From Panonychus citri (Eukaryota; Arthropoda; Arachnida; Trombidiformes; Tetranychidae), in assembly GCF_014898815.1 (NCBI RefSeq), contig NW_026515433.1:2502501-2566500 (forward strand): a DNA stretch of 64,000 bases, in the 5' to 3' direction. Below are positions 25,601 to 37,436 of the stretch, piece by piece. The stretch's first letter is position 1, and every line of letters starts with the position of its first letter. Both the position numbers and the translations under genes were made by a program. The notes under the pieces are model-generated. The model ran no database searches. It worked only from the letters and a program-made list of their open reading frames with translations, and had not been told where the DNA came from.

Positions 25601-25885
25601 CAATCTGCAGTCCATGTTCAAGGACAAGAACCACTCACAGCTTCCATGCTTGCCAATGCTTCAGAAGCAGAGCAAAAACAAATGTTGGGTGAACGACTCT
25701 TCCCACTTATTCACGACCTTTACCCTGAGCTCGCTGGAAAAATCACTGGTATGCTTTTGGACATTGACAATTCTGAGCTACTTCATATGTTGGAACATCA
25801 TGAATCATTACGAGCTAAAGTTGAAGAAGCCGTCGCTGTCTTACAAGCTCACCAAGCCAAGGAGCTCGCTGCAATAAAGAAATAA
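22636..25885 (+). CDS. PABPC1: Cytoplasmic poly(A)-binding protein, 5 exons, 709 aa
   Basis: Binds mRNA poly(A) tails, bridges to eIF4G and eRF3, and controls translation and decay. Exons: 22636..22831, 23239..24222, 24471..24632, 24863..25323, 25559..25885 (2130 nt). Four RRMs occupy about residues 10-365. RRM1 opens SLYVGDLAPDVTEAQLFEKF with RNP1 as LGYAYVNF; later RNP1s are RGYGFVHF, KGFGFVSF and KGFGFVCF. The linker is Pro/Gln/Gly/Ala-rich with a His cluster (HPHAHHPHHHHPN). The C-terminal MLLE domain reads ITGMLLDIDNSELLHMLE and ends QAHQAKELAAIKK, which recruits PAM2-motif partners. At 709 residues it is longer than the usual 630-650, because of the linker. The A-rich leader suggests autoregulation. 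Introns 2 and 3 hold structured elements. Confidence 0.97.
24279..24379 (+). ncRNA. Candidate structured RNA (four-way junction) in PABP intron 2
   Basis: TATGATGAACTGA (24279-24291) pairs with TCAGTTCATGATA (24367-24379), 12 of 13 positions, one G-G mismatch. Inside are three hairpins: 24296-24313 (TTCTTGA/TCAGGAA, one G-U), 24322-24337 (GTCAGG/CCTGAC, loop ATTA) and 24338-24362 (AGAACCC/GGTTTCT, one mismatch). Together they form a cloverleaf-like fold of about 101 nt. No known RNA family was recognised; it is not a standard tRNA. It could be an intron-hosted snoRNA-like RNA or a splicing control element. Confidence 0.4.
24751..24770 (+). other. Perfect-looking hairpin in PABP intron 3
   Basis: CCGAGCAAC and GTTGTTCGG face each other across two bases, pairing at all nine positions with one G-U. 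It is followed by ATAGGA, which fits the ANANNA H-box pattern, and is preceded by ATGATGA (24719), which fits a C box, with CTGA at 24790. Box signals for two snoRNA classes are mixed and no terminal stem is seen, so no class is assigned. Confidence 0.35.
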
Positions 25886-26122
25886 GTTGATTGTGAAAAC
25901 AAGATCTTGAGAGTGTAATTGATTAGTTTTATCAATTGATTTCACCCAATTACAATGAATGTAAATCGCGAACTGAATTAACTACAATCAACAAGAAGAA
26001 AGTAAATAAAAAATGGACAATTGAAAAATTGAAAATTTGAAACATTTAAATTGGTAATAATTTAAAACTTAATAATAAAAAGTGAGGTATAGATGAAGGA
26101 GTTCGTAAGTATAAATAAAGTA

Positions 26123-27781
26123 TTAAGAAGCGGCCTTCGGGTGATCAAGTTCATCTTTCAGGTTCTCAGCAAACGCTTTCATCGCTGACCAGGTCTCTTG
26201 ACCAGTTGGAATAATGTAACGAGCCGGTAGGACGAAACCATATCGACCATCGTCTCGAAGCTCAATTGTGTAAGTGTATTTAATTTTGGCTGAACCTTTG
26301 GCCCAATCATCGGCTCCACCGGCAGCAGCATCTGCAATTATTTGATTAACATTTGAATGACAAATCATTTCCACAGTTAATTTTACTTACATAATAGACG
26401 AGTTGTACTTCCAACTCGATAACGAGTCCCATGAATTTTGGACAAGGCGGTTGTCGCTATTTTAGCCATGTGATGCTATTGGAAAATAGAGATAAGTTGA
26501 AAATAGAATTGAGATGATTCAAATTCTAATTACTCACCAATTCTTGATGATCATCTGGAAGATCTTCACCGTAGCCCCAAGGGTAGAGCCAAACCTGCGA
26601 ATACGAGTGAACATCAAAAAAAGCAACAATTCGAGGCGAAGCATCGAGAACCAAGTCTCGAATCGCTCTGGTTTCTGGTTCTGAAAAAGCTTTAGACCCT
26701 CTGTAGATATCGCTACAAGTATCGCTACTTGTTCCTTTACCGCCCCAATAAAAGCCGAAGTTACGATTTGGATCGACCCCTCGACAGATTCCTAATTGCT
26801 TTGACCTTGTCTTTCTCCAATTGCGATTCTAAAAGATTCCAAACAATCAAATTGAATTGAAACAAATTCGAACAATTTTAATCGCTACTTACATGAGTAT
26901 GTGAGTATTCATAACCATCGGGATTCGCCGAGGGCACAAGCCACCACTCGAAGGACTCAATTAACTTCTTGTCCGTTTCATCAGCCGCTTCATTAGCTAA
27001 AGTCGTGGCCATGTAAAGGACAGTAGCGGGGGCGATCCATTCCCTCGCATGAATACCACCCTGGATGTAGATCACGGGCTTCGAAACGTTGACCGAGTTG
27101 ACATTAGAACCAATTTTGATCACTTTCATGTCCCGACCTTCCCAAGTTTTACCGAAGTTTTCAATCTTAATTATGTCTTTGTTTCGAGACTGAAGACCTT
27201 CAACATAACTGTAAATTTCATCTAATCGTCGATAATTTCTGAAGAAATATTCCTCAGAATTTGCTGCTCTCTCGGAAATTTCCTCGGTTTCATTTCTATT
27301 CCTTGAGATTAACCTGCGATAGAAAAGAAAATGAAATGAACGATAACAATTGCGACAAAAACTCGAAATAATTACCTGTCGAGATCATCGATTTGGACTT
27401 TAGGTTGCATCCCATAGAGAAACAACCCTTTCATCACGGAAGCTTTTTTCTTGGGACTAATCATTATATCAACAGGACGAGCAATTAACGAAGGTTCCAA
27501 CCAATAGCTTACATCCTATTAAGTTAATTGAATAGAATCAACAAACAATTAAGATTGAAACACAAATTGGATCACAAATTTACCTTAGAATATGTTAGGT
27601 TAGTTAAATAGTCGAAACTGTCCTTGGTCCTTGGAACTACTCGGATAACTGAATATCCTTTATAACTGATAATCTTATCATCATCAGTTGATTGAACAAG
27701 AGAAATTAAGTTAATTAGTAGGAAAAAGAAAACTAATAAACAATAAGAAAAATTGATTAACCATTTACGTGGTAAATACAT
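26123..27781 (-). CDS. M14 zinc carboxypeptidase, B-like specificity, 6 exons, 447 aa
   Basis: Second secreted metallocarboxypeptidase of the window. Exons in transcript order: 27584..27781, 27376..27515, 26893..27313, 26538..26828, 26391..26475, 26123..26331 (1344 nt). Start MYLPRKW, hydrophobic signal segment to about residue 30, propeptide, then the catalytic domain: HAREW zinc motif, NPDGYEYSHTH then WRKTR, GVDPNRNF, third zinc His in DVHSY, Tyr in YAAAGG, catalytic Glu in YTIELRD. The specificity position (AGGADDW) is Asp, as in carboxypeptidase B, predicting Lys/Arg removal. Intron positions match the gene at 14945..16698 except that exon 4 here (291 nt) equals exons 4+5 there (94+197), so one intron was gained or lost after duplication. 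No defects. Confidence 0.95.
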
Positions 27782-28520
27782 TTTCTTATTAACAAACCAA
27801 TCGGTCAATTCGCTTGGTCAGTTATGGTCAGTTACAAGTTTAGAATAGAAGAAAAAAATTCAACACTAGAAAGAAATTAAATCAACATTAAAATGGTTAA
27901 TCTTAATTACGTTGAATCGAAAGTAAGACTGAAGAATATGATTGGAAATTCAAGTTCATGATTAACGATCAGAATTGAAGCTCACTTGGCTTTAGAATCT
28001 CAGTAACTGGTCACTTCTCTCTCTCTCTCTCTCTCTCCTTCTCTCTTGTGTCCATTTCGCTAATTTATTAATAGCCTGATCATCGAAATAATCAAACCAG
28101 ATCTAGATTAATTCCAACTAATCACAATCAATTTATCTGATTCTCTTACTATTTAAGGATCTGTTCATTGATCGCCCATCTATCGAGCCAAAATCACCAA
28201 TCACAAGGATCAGAGCGAGAAAAAAAAACCTCCTAATCAAAAGTGACCCAATTTTTTGTTTATCAATCATCCTAATCTGTTTAATCACTACCCCAACAAT
28301 CAACAGGTTCAATGAGCTTTGAATTAAGTGTAATAAGTTTGATTTGTGGTTCTACTAATTTAATCATAATTTGTTGGACATTTTTTCAAATATAAACTGG
28401 TTTTAATTCAAGGTCCAAAAATGGATCAATCAATTATACAAATTACATTTAAATTGTGAAATACTGATCACTAACGGATTTAAATTTGAACAATTACCAC
28501 CTCAGTTGAGTAGAACACAA
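27782..28520. other. Intergenic with short CT microsatellite
   Basis: Promoter side of the carboxypeptidase (-) and 3' flank of the CAP gene (-). Contains a CT run at about 28018-28036. No gene recognised. Confidence 0.55.
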
Positions 28521-29252
28521 TTAGTAGGTGAAAACGGTTTTTCGTTGTGTGTTAATTGTACTCGAATCAAATGTATTATTATCATCGAATGAGTAAATTG
28601 GTTTACCGATATTTTCCCTCTCGTTTCCAGGTACATATTCGGGTGTGTAGATGCAAATGGTGTAAACACCACCTCCTGGTCCACGATCTCGAGCTTGACC
28701 ACATCCGTATTGTTCAGTTGATTTGGAAACAATTCGAGCAAATTGTCGATTCTCATCAGTTACAATCGGATCATCATAATTGTATCTTCTTTCCTCATCT
28801 CGATACCAAGATTCAAATACTTCTGAAGGAGTAACTCGATGCTCAGAATCACTATGGAAATGATAATTCTGACCAAAGTGGACATCGTTTTCATCTTGAT
28901 GAATCGGCGGGTTTCCCTCGTACCAACCATGGACAACGGCTGATTGACGAGCCAAATTAATCAACTAACAATAGAGCACCAAGAGTAAATGAAACTGCGA
29001 ATCAAATAATAGTTAATTACTCACCGTTACGTTGATTGTTAATTCTGGTGATCCATGTCTCAGTCTAACGAAATTATGAAGTTCATCAAAATCTTCAATT
29101 AAATCCCAACCTTGATACTCTTCAACTGCATGAATACGTTCAGATAATTTACCATTTCCTTTGGAAATTGGAACTGAAATTATCTTCAATTCAACTGGTA
29201 AACAATTAAAAATGAATGAGAAACAAATTGTCACAATTAAAGTCGATCTCAT
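28521..29252 (-). CDS. Secreted CAP-superfamily protein, 2 exons, 223 aa
   Basis: Cysteine-rich secretory/antigen 5/pathogenesis-related (CAP, SCP) fold. Exons 29025..29252 and 28521..28964. ATG 29252 gives a clean signal peptide (MRSTLIVTICFSFIFNCLP). An in-frame ATG at 29282 lies too close to the TATAAAA at 29301-29307 to be transcribed. CAP landmarks: LHNFVRLRHGSPEL (HNxxRxxH-type start), INLARQSA, the CAP1-like FARIVSKSTEQYGCG and the CAP2-like YTPEYVPGNERENIG. The CAP1 His, one of the two cavity histidines that with acidic residues can bind metal, is Gln here (RQFARIV where GHFTQIV is usual). Few cysteines, so no extra CRISP domain. The Gly-rich loop is GPGGG. The role of CAP proteins varies widely; none is assigned. 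Confidence 0.8.
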
Positions 29253-29300
29253 GATGACACTTACACTCTTAATGATTAACATTGAACTCTTGTCTCTGAA

Positions 29301-29307
29301 TTTTATA
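29301..29307 (-). promoter_or_regulatory. TATA box of the CAP gene
   Basis: Reads TATAAAA on the minus strand, 49-55 nt upstream of ATG 29252. With transcription expected 25-30 nt downstream (about 29272-29280), the 29282 ATG would fall outside the mRNA, which decides the start used. Confidence 0.55.
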
Positions 29308-29309
29308 TT

Positions 29310-29960
29310 AACTGATCAGAGAATCTAAAAGCTGCACAACAATTAGTGTAAACAATTAATTGTCCAAGAGACAATTAAAATTCAATGTCACATGTGTCGG
29401 AATACAATTTCATCATGATTAACATAACATACGAGGCTCAATTATAATTTAGCCAATCATTTAGACAATTAAATCAACTAATGTTCATTTGCATTCATGA
29501 GAAAGCTGTTTGACTAACATGGAGCATTCAGAATAATAAAAAAAAAATGGCGCTAATTGCTCAAAATGGGAACTGTACATTGATCCATTCATATTTTCGT
29601 GATAAATAATTTAATTTAATTGATCCATTAATAAAAAGAAATCAATATGTATCGAAAATGTTGAAAGACTATCCAAAGCAATTAAAAAGTAATCTCAGCC
29701 ATTGATTATCAATTAATATCGATTCTGAATTCTTTGGTCCTTAATCATCTTCTTTAAGAATCATTTCTTAATCGTTAAAAATTTGATCTTTTGATTTATC
29801 TAATTCTGAAGAGTATCAAGTGCCCATGATATTGATGAGCATGAACTTCATGTTATTAAGACATTAGGAAACTGAATTTCAGGTGAACTGAATCAAATTA
29901 GTCTTTTGAGAATAAGAGTTTGATTGGGTTGATTGTGATTTAATTTGATTCGAGGCAACA
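29310..29960. other. Divergent intergenic region, CAP gene / receptor gene
   Basis: About 650 nt separating head-to-head genes. AT-rich, no coding signal. Presumably carries both promoters. Confidence 0.55.
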
Positions 29961-31304
29961 ATGGCAAAAATGAATATCCTTTGCAATAGACAACGAGGTT
30001 ATGCAAATTTCCGTCGATATTTGTTTTCCCAAACGGTCGAGCTAAATTATTTAATCGCCGATGACCAAAGTGATAGGTCATCACGCCAGTGGTACTACTT
30101 TTTATCCTTTTCCGTACTCATTATAACCGAGATACGATTGATCCTTTTATTGTTTCTAGATGAAGTTTCCAATTTATCTTATTATCTTGGCGATATCACG
30201 CTGGTCGCTGGGGCTTTTAGGAAACAATTGTTATTCATTTACATTAGCTGGATATCAGCGACATTTACTTGTAGCGTCGTTTTGTTCACGTCACAATTTA
30301 ACCCGCGATTACAAAAATGGGCTGTTATTGGTGTTATTTTCGACCATTTGACCACTACCAGTGTTCATCCTGTTTCTGATTTACCAAGTTATCTCCATAG
30401 ATATTTTATCGTAGCGAGTAAGGTCACTTTTTACACTGCCGCTGTTGGTGGATTTCTAATCGGATTACCTTCATACTTCAATTTCCCTTCAGAATATACT
30501 TACTACCTTCACTTTTGGACAATAGTGACCATGTATGCTGGTGTACTCGTTATTGGACATTCGGGTAACTTTGGTCCACTTTTCGCTTTTAAAGTTTATC
30601 TTTTCGGTCATCAGATAACTAACGAAAAAAAGTTTCTAACAAGACAATTGAAAACTTTATCGATTTCAGATTCTCGTAATGCTGAAAAATTGAAACGATG
30701 TGAACAACAAACAAGGAGAATCGTCGCTCAATCATGCAGATCGGCTACCAGAATATTGAGACTTCTGATTGACGGCTATCAGTTTTGGTCTCGAATAAAT
30801 CATCCTCTTTTCATGGCCACTTTTAACGCTCAATCGATTATACTTTATTTAGTTTTTTTTATTGATATTCCTCGATTCTTGCGAATCGCTCTAATTATCT
30901 TAGGAATCCTCAGCTGGCTCAGTGGACTATCTTGCCACTTCATAGCGGGAGCCTATGGACAAAGAAAAGTAAGTTCTTGACCATTTGGAAAGTTGATCAA
31001 TTGTTGAATCGATTGAATTTCAGATAGATCAGTATTGTGGTGCATTGAGAAAATCAATATTTCATAATATTTCAATTCAAATGAAACTCCGAGTGATCAA
31101 TTACCTGGAGCATGTTGAGGACCGACAATTTTTCAATATCTTTGGATCAATACAATATTCAACTAATCACTTCATAATGGTCAGTTTCTATATCTTAATT
31201 AAGATCACTTTAAGCTGACCATTTCCCTTATAATTGTCTATTTACAGGTTGTCCTAGAAAACACATCAAATCTTTTGCTTTTAATTGCGACCTTAGGTAG
31301 ATGA
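29961..31304 (+). CDS. Gustatory-receptor-like multi-TM protein, 3 exons, 406 aa
   Basis: Exons 29961..30968, 31024..31179, 31248..31304, all phase 0 (1221 nt). The long first exon has a charged N-terminus (MAKMNILCNRQRG) and about six hydrophobic segments, beginning near WYYFLSFSVLIITEIRL. It ends in an Arg/Lys-rich stretch (AYGQRK). The two short exons encode a loop and a final hydrophobic segment ending NLLLLIATLGR. The plan of one long exon plus short 3' exons at about 400 aa is that of arthropod gustatory receptors. The family TYxxxxxQF signature is not clear (QYSTNHFIMVVLE lies where it is expected), so another insect-type 7TM family is possible. Ligand unknown. Confidence 0.6.
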
Positions 31305-32723
31305 ACAATTGGAACCAAGGAATTTATTTATTAATAGTACAATTAAATTCGCAATCTTTTCATAGATTGATTAGATTTTCTCATTAAACTATCAAACTAA
31401 TTGTAAATCTAAATCTAAATTGTCCAAAGTGATCACATTAAAGTAATTCATTTAATTATTCAACGGTATTAAATTGTCCACCATCAAGCTAATCAAATTG
31501 GTCTTTTTCTGCTCTATTAACATTTGTGAAAAATTATCTCATAATCGACAAAGATAAACAATTAGATTATGACAATTAAGATCCATTAACAATTAATCTG
31601 TCATTAATTTGTCTCTCTCTCTCTCTGATTAAATGTCAGTGTCTTTTATCAAACAGAATCAATTGCATAACATTATTTTAGAGTAAAGTTGATTATCATC
31701 AATAAGTTGGTAGAAAAAGATTGAAACAATTATCGTAACAACGATGATAAAGTTAATGACAATTGTACCATCATGATTAACTACAAATAATCAAAAACAA
31801 TCACGTAAACATCAACAATCAACAATCAACAGTCAATAAGTAAAAGGTAAGGTTCATATGAAGTATAAAGAAAAATGGGAAAAAAAGATGAACCCAAAAA
31901 CGATTAACTAATTTACTTTTTCTTGTTAATCATCGTTGATCATGTTAATCTGTTATATTGATATTCCAATTAATTCAACGGGTGTGTCAAGATCGTTCAC
32001 ATTTTTCATGTTCGTGGTTTAGGCCTGATTAGGATCTTCCTCCGTCCCCCTTACAGGTAACAGGTAAATCCTTTTCTTAATCCACCTTCACCCTACTCCT
32101 CCCACCCTTTCATTATCAGCATCTCTATTTACAGTTAATTGTTGTTCTGGTAAAATGGTTTCAAGTGATTTAATTTAATATCATCAACAATCAACTCCTC
32201 TTTTCTCACTCAACTCGATACTCTTATTGTTGTTGACAAGATCAAGGTTCATCAAATGAAATCAACATCAACAACACTAAACATCAACATCATCATCATT
32301 TTGTTTCAGTTTCATCTAGTTAACTAACATCATCCTTTTCATCATCATCATCATCATCACCATCAACAACATCATCATCACTGTTGATCAACAATTTAAC
32401 CAAATCATCAGTAGTTTCTGTGTATTCAAGTTAATCATATCAAATAACTTTTGTGGTTTTCAAAGTTTTCAAAGTTTTCATTAGCAAACTATTCAATCTG
32501 AAATGATAATTTGTTGATCTATTTAATTAACTAATTTCTGTTCTTCATTTGTGATTCTAATAGTGCAATTTGATTGTTACTAATTAACCATCGGATCAAC
32601 AATTAACTTTCTCACTTTTACTCATTTTAATTGGAAATCATAGTTTTCTAATTGTGTTGATTTAATTTAATTTCTCATCTTTTTGTTTCTCATCAAATCA
32701 GTCAAATTAACCAACAATTAAAA
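31305..32723. other. Intergenic, upstream of the Ala-rich secreted protein gene
   Basis: AT-rich with a short CT run (31612-31626), CATCATCATC repeats (32285-32375) and a doubled CAAAGTTTTC (about 32460). No coding exon recognised; the promoter of the next gene should lie at the right end. Confidence 0.55.
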
Positions 32724-35420
32724 ATGAATAAATCTTGGATTTTGGTAAGTTAATTATCCTGACAATTTATTAATATTGCAATTACAATGGAAAGTAATGT
32801 GATTAGTTAATTGCTTTTTCATTTTCCTTAATCAGTGAAAAATTAATGACATTTTACCAAGTCTACAATTAACTTTCTAATTTTTAGATAATAAATAGAA
32901 TCCAAACAATTAACCCAATGATTTAAATGGTTATGATTAAGAAAATTGATTAAAACAAATAAACTAAATCAACTCCACCCTTGTAATTGTTTATTAAATC
33001 ATTTTAAAACCAAATTAAAGGACAAAATTGATGAAATTAGGTGAAAAACCTTCCGGTTGTTAACTAATAGTAAACAATTTAAATCTAAATCAAACTATTA
33101 ATCAAATATCAATTCAGAAAAAAATCAATCAACAAGACTAATGATTATTGGGTATTGACAATCAAATCAATCCTATTAATATAACAAGGGCTGAGAAAAT
33201 TAAGTAAATCAACATTAAACAATTTATTACCAATCTAATTGTTACTATTAATAGTAAATTACTGATTGTGACTCCAAAGGATATAACAAAACAATCAAAT
33301 AAATTGATATTAAAGTAACAAACTTGTGCGATGATAATAATTGTTGGTTAAAAATAAACAACATAATTGTTATAACATTGGGATGGAAATTATATTAAAT
33401 CAAGAATATGATTATTATCATGATGGATTAAGGGTCAATTGTTAATAATCAAAGTACAAATGAACTTGATGATAAACATGAAATCTTGATGAAGTATTGG
33501 ATTAACGATTTATATTCAGACAGAATTTTGGTAAGAAAAAGTTGTTATTTAGACTCTACGAAGATGGAGATAAGTTTTTCTTTATTGTAACATTTTCTGT
33601 ATCAAGGTGAGTGGAAAGATGATGAAGATAATGAAGATGATGGAGATGATGGAGATTATGATGCGTGCGGAATAAATTTTGCATGTTTAGCTTTTCCTTT
33701 AATCCGGATCAAGTTCCAATCCATTGGGTTAAATCCGAATCATCTTTCATATTTGTTAATTCATATTCTCACTAATAAACTGTGAATATAATCAAATCAA
33801 TCCTATTTAACATCATCCTCATCATTTGTCAGGTTTTCTCTCTCATCTTAATCATTCCTGACATTAGAATTTACTTTTTCTTTTTCTTTTTCTTCCCCAA
33901 TGACAGGTAGATATTCATGATAACTTCTTTGTTCCAAATAATTTAGCATCCTCATCCTTTTAACTCTCTCTCTCTCTCTCTCTCTCTAGGATGATCACGA
34001 TCAGTATTAAATTCCCCTAAATTTTGATTTTATCCCGTAAATTAGTTTGAATAATTAGCTGATTAACTATTTATCTGGTTTGGGATTAATATTAGAGTTA
34101 ATTGGAGATCAGGGTTGTATTAATCTCATTTTGATTTGATTTGGTTTTCCGTTGCTAGTGGTGTTGATTAAGCTTATCGATTGATCGTTTAGTCAATTTG
34201 TTTGTAATCAAAGTAAATTGTTGACAATCAATAGTTTTTCCTTGTCTCATTTATTGTTTTGTACTCTTTTCACTTTCTTTTTTTTATATTAATTGTTTGA
34301 TTAAATGTATTAACGATTTACTATTTTTACTCACAATTTAAACATTTCGTTAGTATAAACAATTAAGGTGATCGACAATCAGAAATAAAAACAATAAATA
34401 GATGAAACTGTCTACATTTAGGGAGAAAAAGTTGAAAAATTAATATTTGATTTTCGTTAAACGATTGAGCAATTAAAGAAAAAATCGTTGATAAAAAAGA
34501 GATTAATTACTTCATCAATTGTTGTTTATCTTTAATTCAGATGATTTACTTGAATTCGAATTTCATTTATGCGATTAATATGTCTTCTTTTCTTTCAGAT
34601 TTTCTTAGTATTTTGTGCTCTTCTCGCTCGAACTCAATGCCAATCAGCCGATGGAATGGAGGGAATGGAAGGATTAGATGATGATGATGACGAAGATTAT
34701 GATGACAATGAGAGACAATTAGGTGGTTCGGTTCGAGATGCAGTTCGAAACTTTGTCTCTGGAACAGTTAAGTATATTACCAATACTCGATTGATTCCTT
34801 CGGTTGTTTCTCAAGCTTTTCGACGACCAGGAGCGGCTGTTGTGGCCAGTGGAGCGACTGGAGCAGCCACTTCAGGTCTTGCAGCTAGTGGTTCATCGGT
34901 GGGCAGTGCTGCTGCTAATGCTGCCGCTTCCGCTGCTGCAAATTCAGCTGTTGATGGTGGTATGGCAATGTCCGCTTCTAATGCCATTGAAACAGCAGCC
35001 ACAGCCGCTGGATCCGCTCTTTCAGCTAGCTCGATGGGCTCACCTATGGCCTCACTTAACTCACTTGCCAATTTCAACGCTCTCCTACCAATCTCAACTG
35101 CTTCCAATCAAATTCAACAAGCTGGTGAATTTATTGGAAATGTTTTCCGAACCATGAGGTCAAATTGGGCTCGTCGAAATCAAGAACAACAACAAGAGAT
35201 ACGCAAACGACTCTCCGCCATCACCAAGCGTTTAACCAACTCAAGAGTCGTACTTGGTACACTCCATCGACTCACAGGCCGAGAAGACACCGAACAAGGT
35301 ACTCCCGTCGCTGGTTTATCTTCAACTGGTGACATGAAAACATCCGAATCTAAAATTCAACAAACTATCGCTCAGGCATATCCACAATTGATTCCAGTTC
35401 CATATTTTGCCCCCTTCTAA
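32724..35420 (+). CDS. Ala/Ser/Gly-rich secreted protein, 2 exons, 280 aa
   Basis: Exon 1 is only MNKSWIL (32724..32744, then GTAAGT); exon 2 is 34599..35420 after TTTCAG. Joined they give a good signal peptide (MNKSWILIFLVFCALLART). After it comes an acidic Asp-rich patch (LDDDDDEDYDDNE), a basic/hydrophobic helix, then about 80 residues dominated by Ala, Ser and Gly (AAANAAASAAANSAVDGG), and an amphipathic Arg/Gln-rich C-terminal region (RRNQEQQQEIRKRL). An ATG at 34569 inside the intron reads through the splice site in the same frame and also gives a signal peptide, so an unspliced start is possible. Composition recalls silk, cuticle or matrix proteins, but no family was recognised. Intron 1 is 1854 nt. 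Confidence 0.7.
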
Positions 35421-35440
35421 TTACCTTTCTCTTAATCTCC

Positions 35441-35473
<33 letters not shown>

Positions 35474-36406
35474 GTAATTACAGTTGATTATAAACCACGA
35501 TTCAGATGATATGAACTTTTTTTACCTGTGCTTTTTTACCTCTCTTTTTGTTATAAGTAAATCTCAACTCAACCTTATCAACCACCTCAACAACGATAAC
35601 CTTCATGATAACCACCACAATTAAACCCAACAACCACCAATAGAATTGTTGAAATGCTGTTGATTAACTGATTTATGACTGACCTTTGACAATTTAAAAA
35701 AAGAGAACCAAATTAATAACAAACTTTTCTCTACGATTTCAATTAAAATCGAAGCCAAATTAAACCTTCAAAAAGGATCATCATTTGGTTGGATAATATT
35801 GATATTCTCGCAGAGGAAAACGACCAATTTTTTTTTCTAATCCCAACAATTAATGTGATCGATTAAATGTCGAAACAATAAATGGAACAATTAACTTTTT
35901 TTTAAATAGTCTCCGTGTAAACGGAAGGCTAAAGAAACACCAACAATAAAACCACCAAAATGTGACAAAAATCAAAAAACCTTAACCCAAATCTCTATAA
36001 ATATTAATGACAATTAATGATAATTCTAAATCTAAACGCTAATTAATGTAAAAGATAATTTAATTCTTAATTGTCTTTAACAATTTAATCACTTTTTTAA
36101 TATAAAAAAAACTCCAAATTAATCAACTGTTTCCAATTACTTTTCCACCTTCACTCTTTGTAATAACTCACCTGAGGAAATTGTGTGAACAATCAAAATG
36201 GATAATTTTTGTTGATTTCCGTAGATTATAACAATTAGAATTACAATTAACATTTAAATCAGTTCAATTTCGTCCAACTGAAAGCTCACTATTTTTAATT
36301 TTCTCTCCTCAATCACAATTTCAATCAATCAATGTTGTTAACAGAAAACAAATTTAGCCCATTGAAAGAGTAACACAAAAAAGATCAAGGTAATAACATA
36401 TTAGTA
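35421..36406. other. 3' UTR and intergenic with CCACCA/TCATCA repeats
   Basis: Starts with a short ACC/ATC trinucleotide run (35442-35474), then AT-rich DNA to the transposon at 36407. No gene recognised. Confidence 0.6.
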
Positions 36407-36765
36407 GGTCATTCGTAAAGTTTTTTACCGAACCAAGTTGAACTACAACTCGAAGGGCAAATTAATGCCCGTAGGCCATTTCCTCGAAGAATCGAACATG
36501 ATAAAAATCCAATCCGATTTATTCTGCGGTCGATTTCAGGTCATAAAAACAGAGATGGTAAGTCATTGCTTCGGTTAATTTACGCGCTTTCGAAGTCCAT
36601 ATCGAACATGGATTAACGAAATATTCCAAATGGAAATTGTGAAAATTTCCATTGAAAATTCATGATTTTTGGAGAAAAAAAAAATCGGGAATCGATTTGC
36701 CGTTCGAACTGTAGTTCCAACTATTCCAATAGAACTTAGTTTGGTAAAAAACTTTCCGAATGACC
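36407..36765. mobile_element. Mariner-like non-autonomous element (MITE), 359 bp
   Basis: Left end GGTCATTCGTAAAG (to about 36439) and the reverse complement of the right end, GGTCATTCGGAAAG, match at 30 of 33 positions. Similarity continues after a small insertion (GTTGAACTACA against GTTGGAACTACA, then TTCGAACGGCAAA-like). Both ends abut TA (36405-36406 and 36766-36767), the Tc1/mariner target duplication. The interior has no transposase frame, so it depends on an enzyme encoded elsewhere. Confidence 0.85.
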
Positions 36766-36767
36766 TA

Positions 36768-37436
36768 ATATTACTAACGATCATGTTGCTATCAACAATT
36801 ATTATTAGATAACATTTCCACCATAAACAGGATCATCTTAATCATCATTAACAGTATCATTATCATGATTATCATCACTATCGATGTTTTTGTTTTTCAA
36901 AAGATTCTCAATAATGTTACTTTATATGAAGTCGAAGTTACAAAAAAAGTAATAACATTTGAACCATGAAGGAGTTTAAATTATTGGAGATATTAGATTA
37001 TTAACAATTAAAGACGATGATGATGATGATGATGAAACTGAGTATTCTCTTTCTTTAATTCGGATGATTGGTAATGACTATAATTGTGATCAAGTTAAAT
37101 AGGCTTTAGCTGAGTCGCTTCAAAGATCTTGAGATGACAAGTGTAACAACATGTTCATCTAATAACATTAGATAATTACAATTAGTCTTATTATTTTAAA
37201 TATAAACACACGACTAAATTGTTAACGGTGTCGTTGTTTATTGTTATTGATCATCATCATCATCATAATCATGACGATAATGATGATAAGAAAGAGAAAG
37301 GAGGGAAAAATTGTTTTTAAAAGATGATGAGGGTTCAGGTAAATACGAACAACAATAATCGTAATTATCAATATTTAGAGGGGAAAATTGGAAACACGAT
37401 TTCAATGGTCTGCGACCGTAGCGAAAGTTGTTAACA
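36768..37436. other. Intergenic with GATGAT and CATCAT runs
   Basis: Simple GAT repeats at about 37014-37034 and CAT repeats at 37250-37265 in AT-rich DNA between the MITE and the SDHA-like duplication. No gene recognised. Confidence 0.55.

Noticed and set aside
34811..35107. Minus-strand Ala/Glu-rich frame
   Set aside because: Antisense shadow of the Ala-rich secreted protein; GC-rich codons read both ways.
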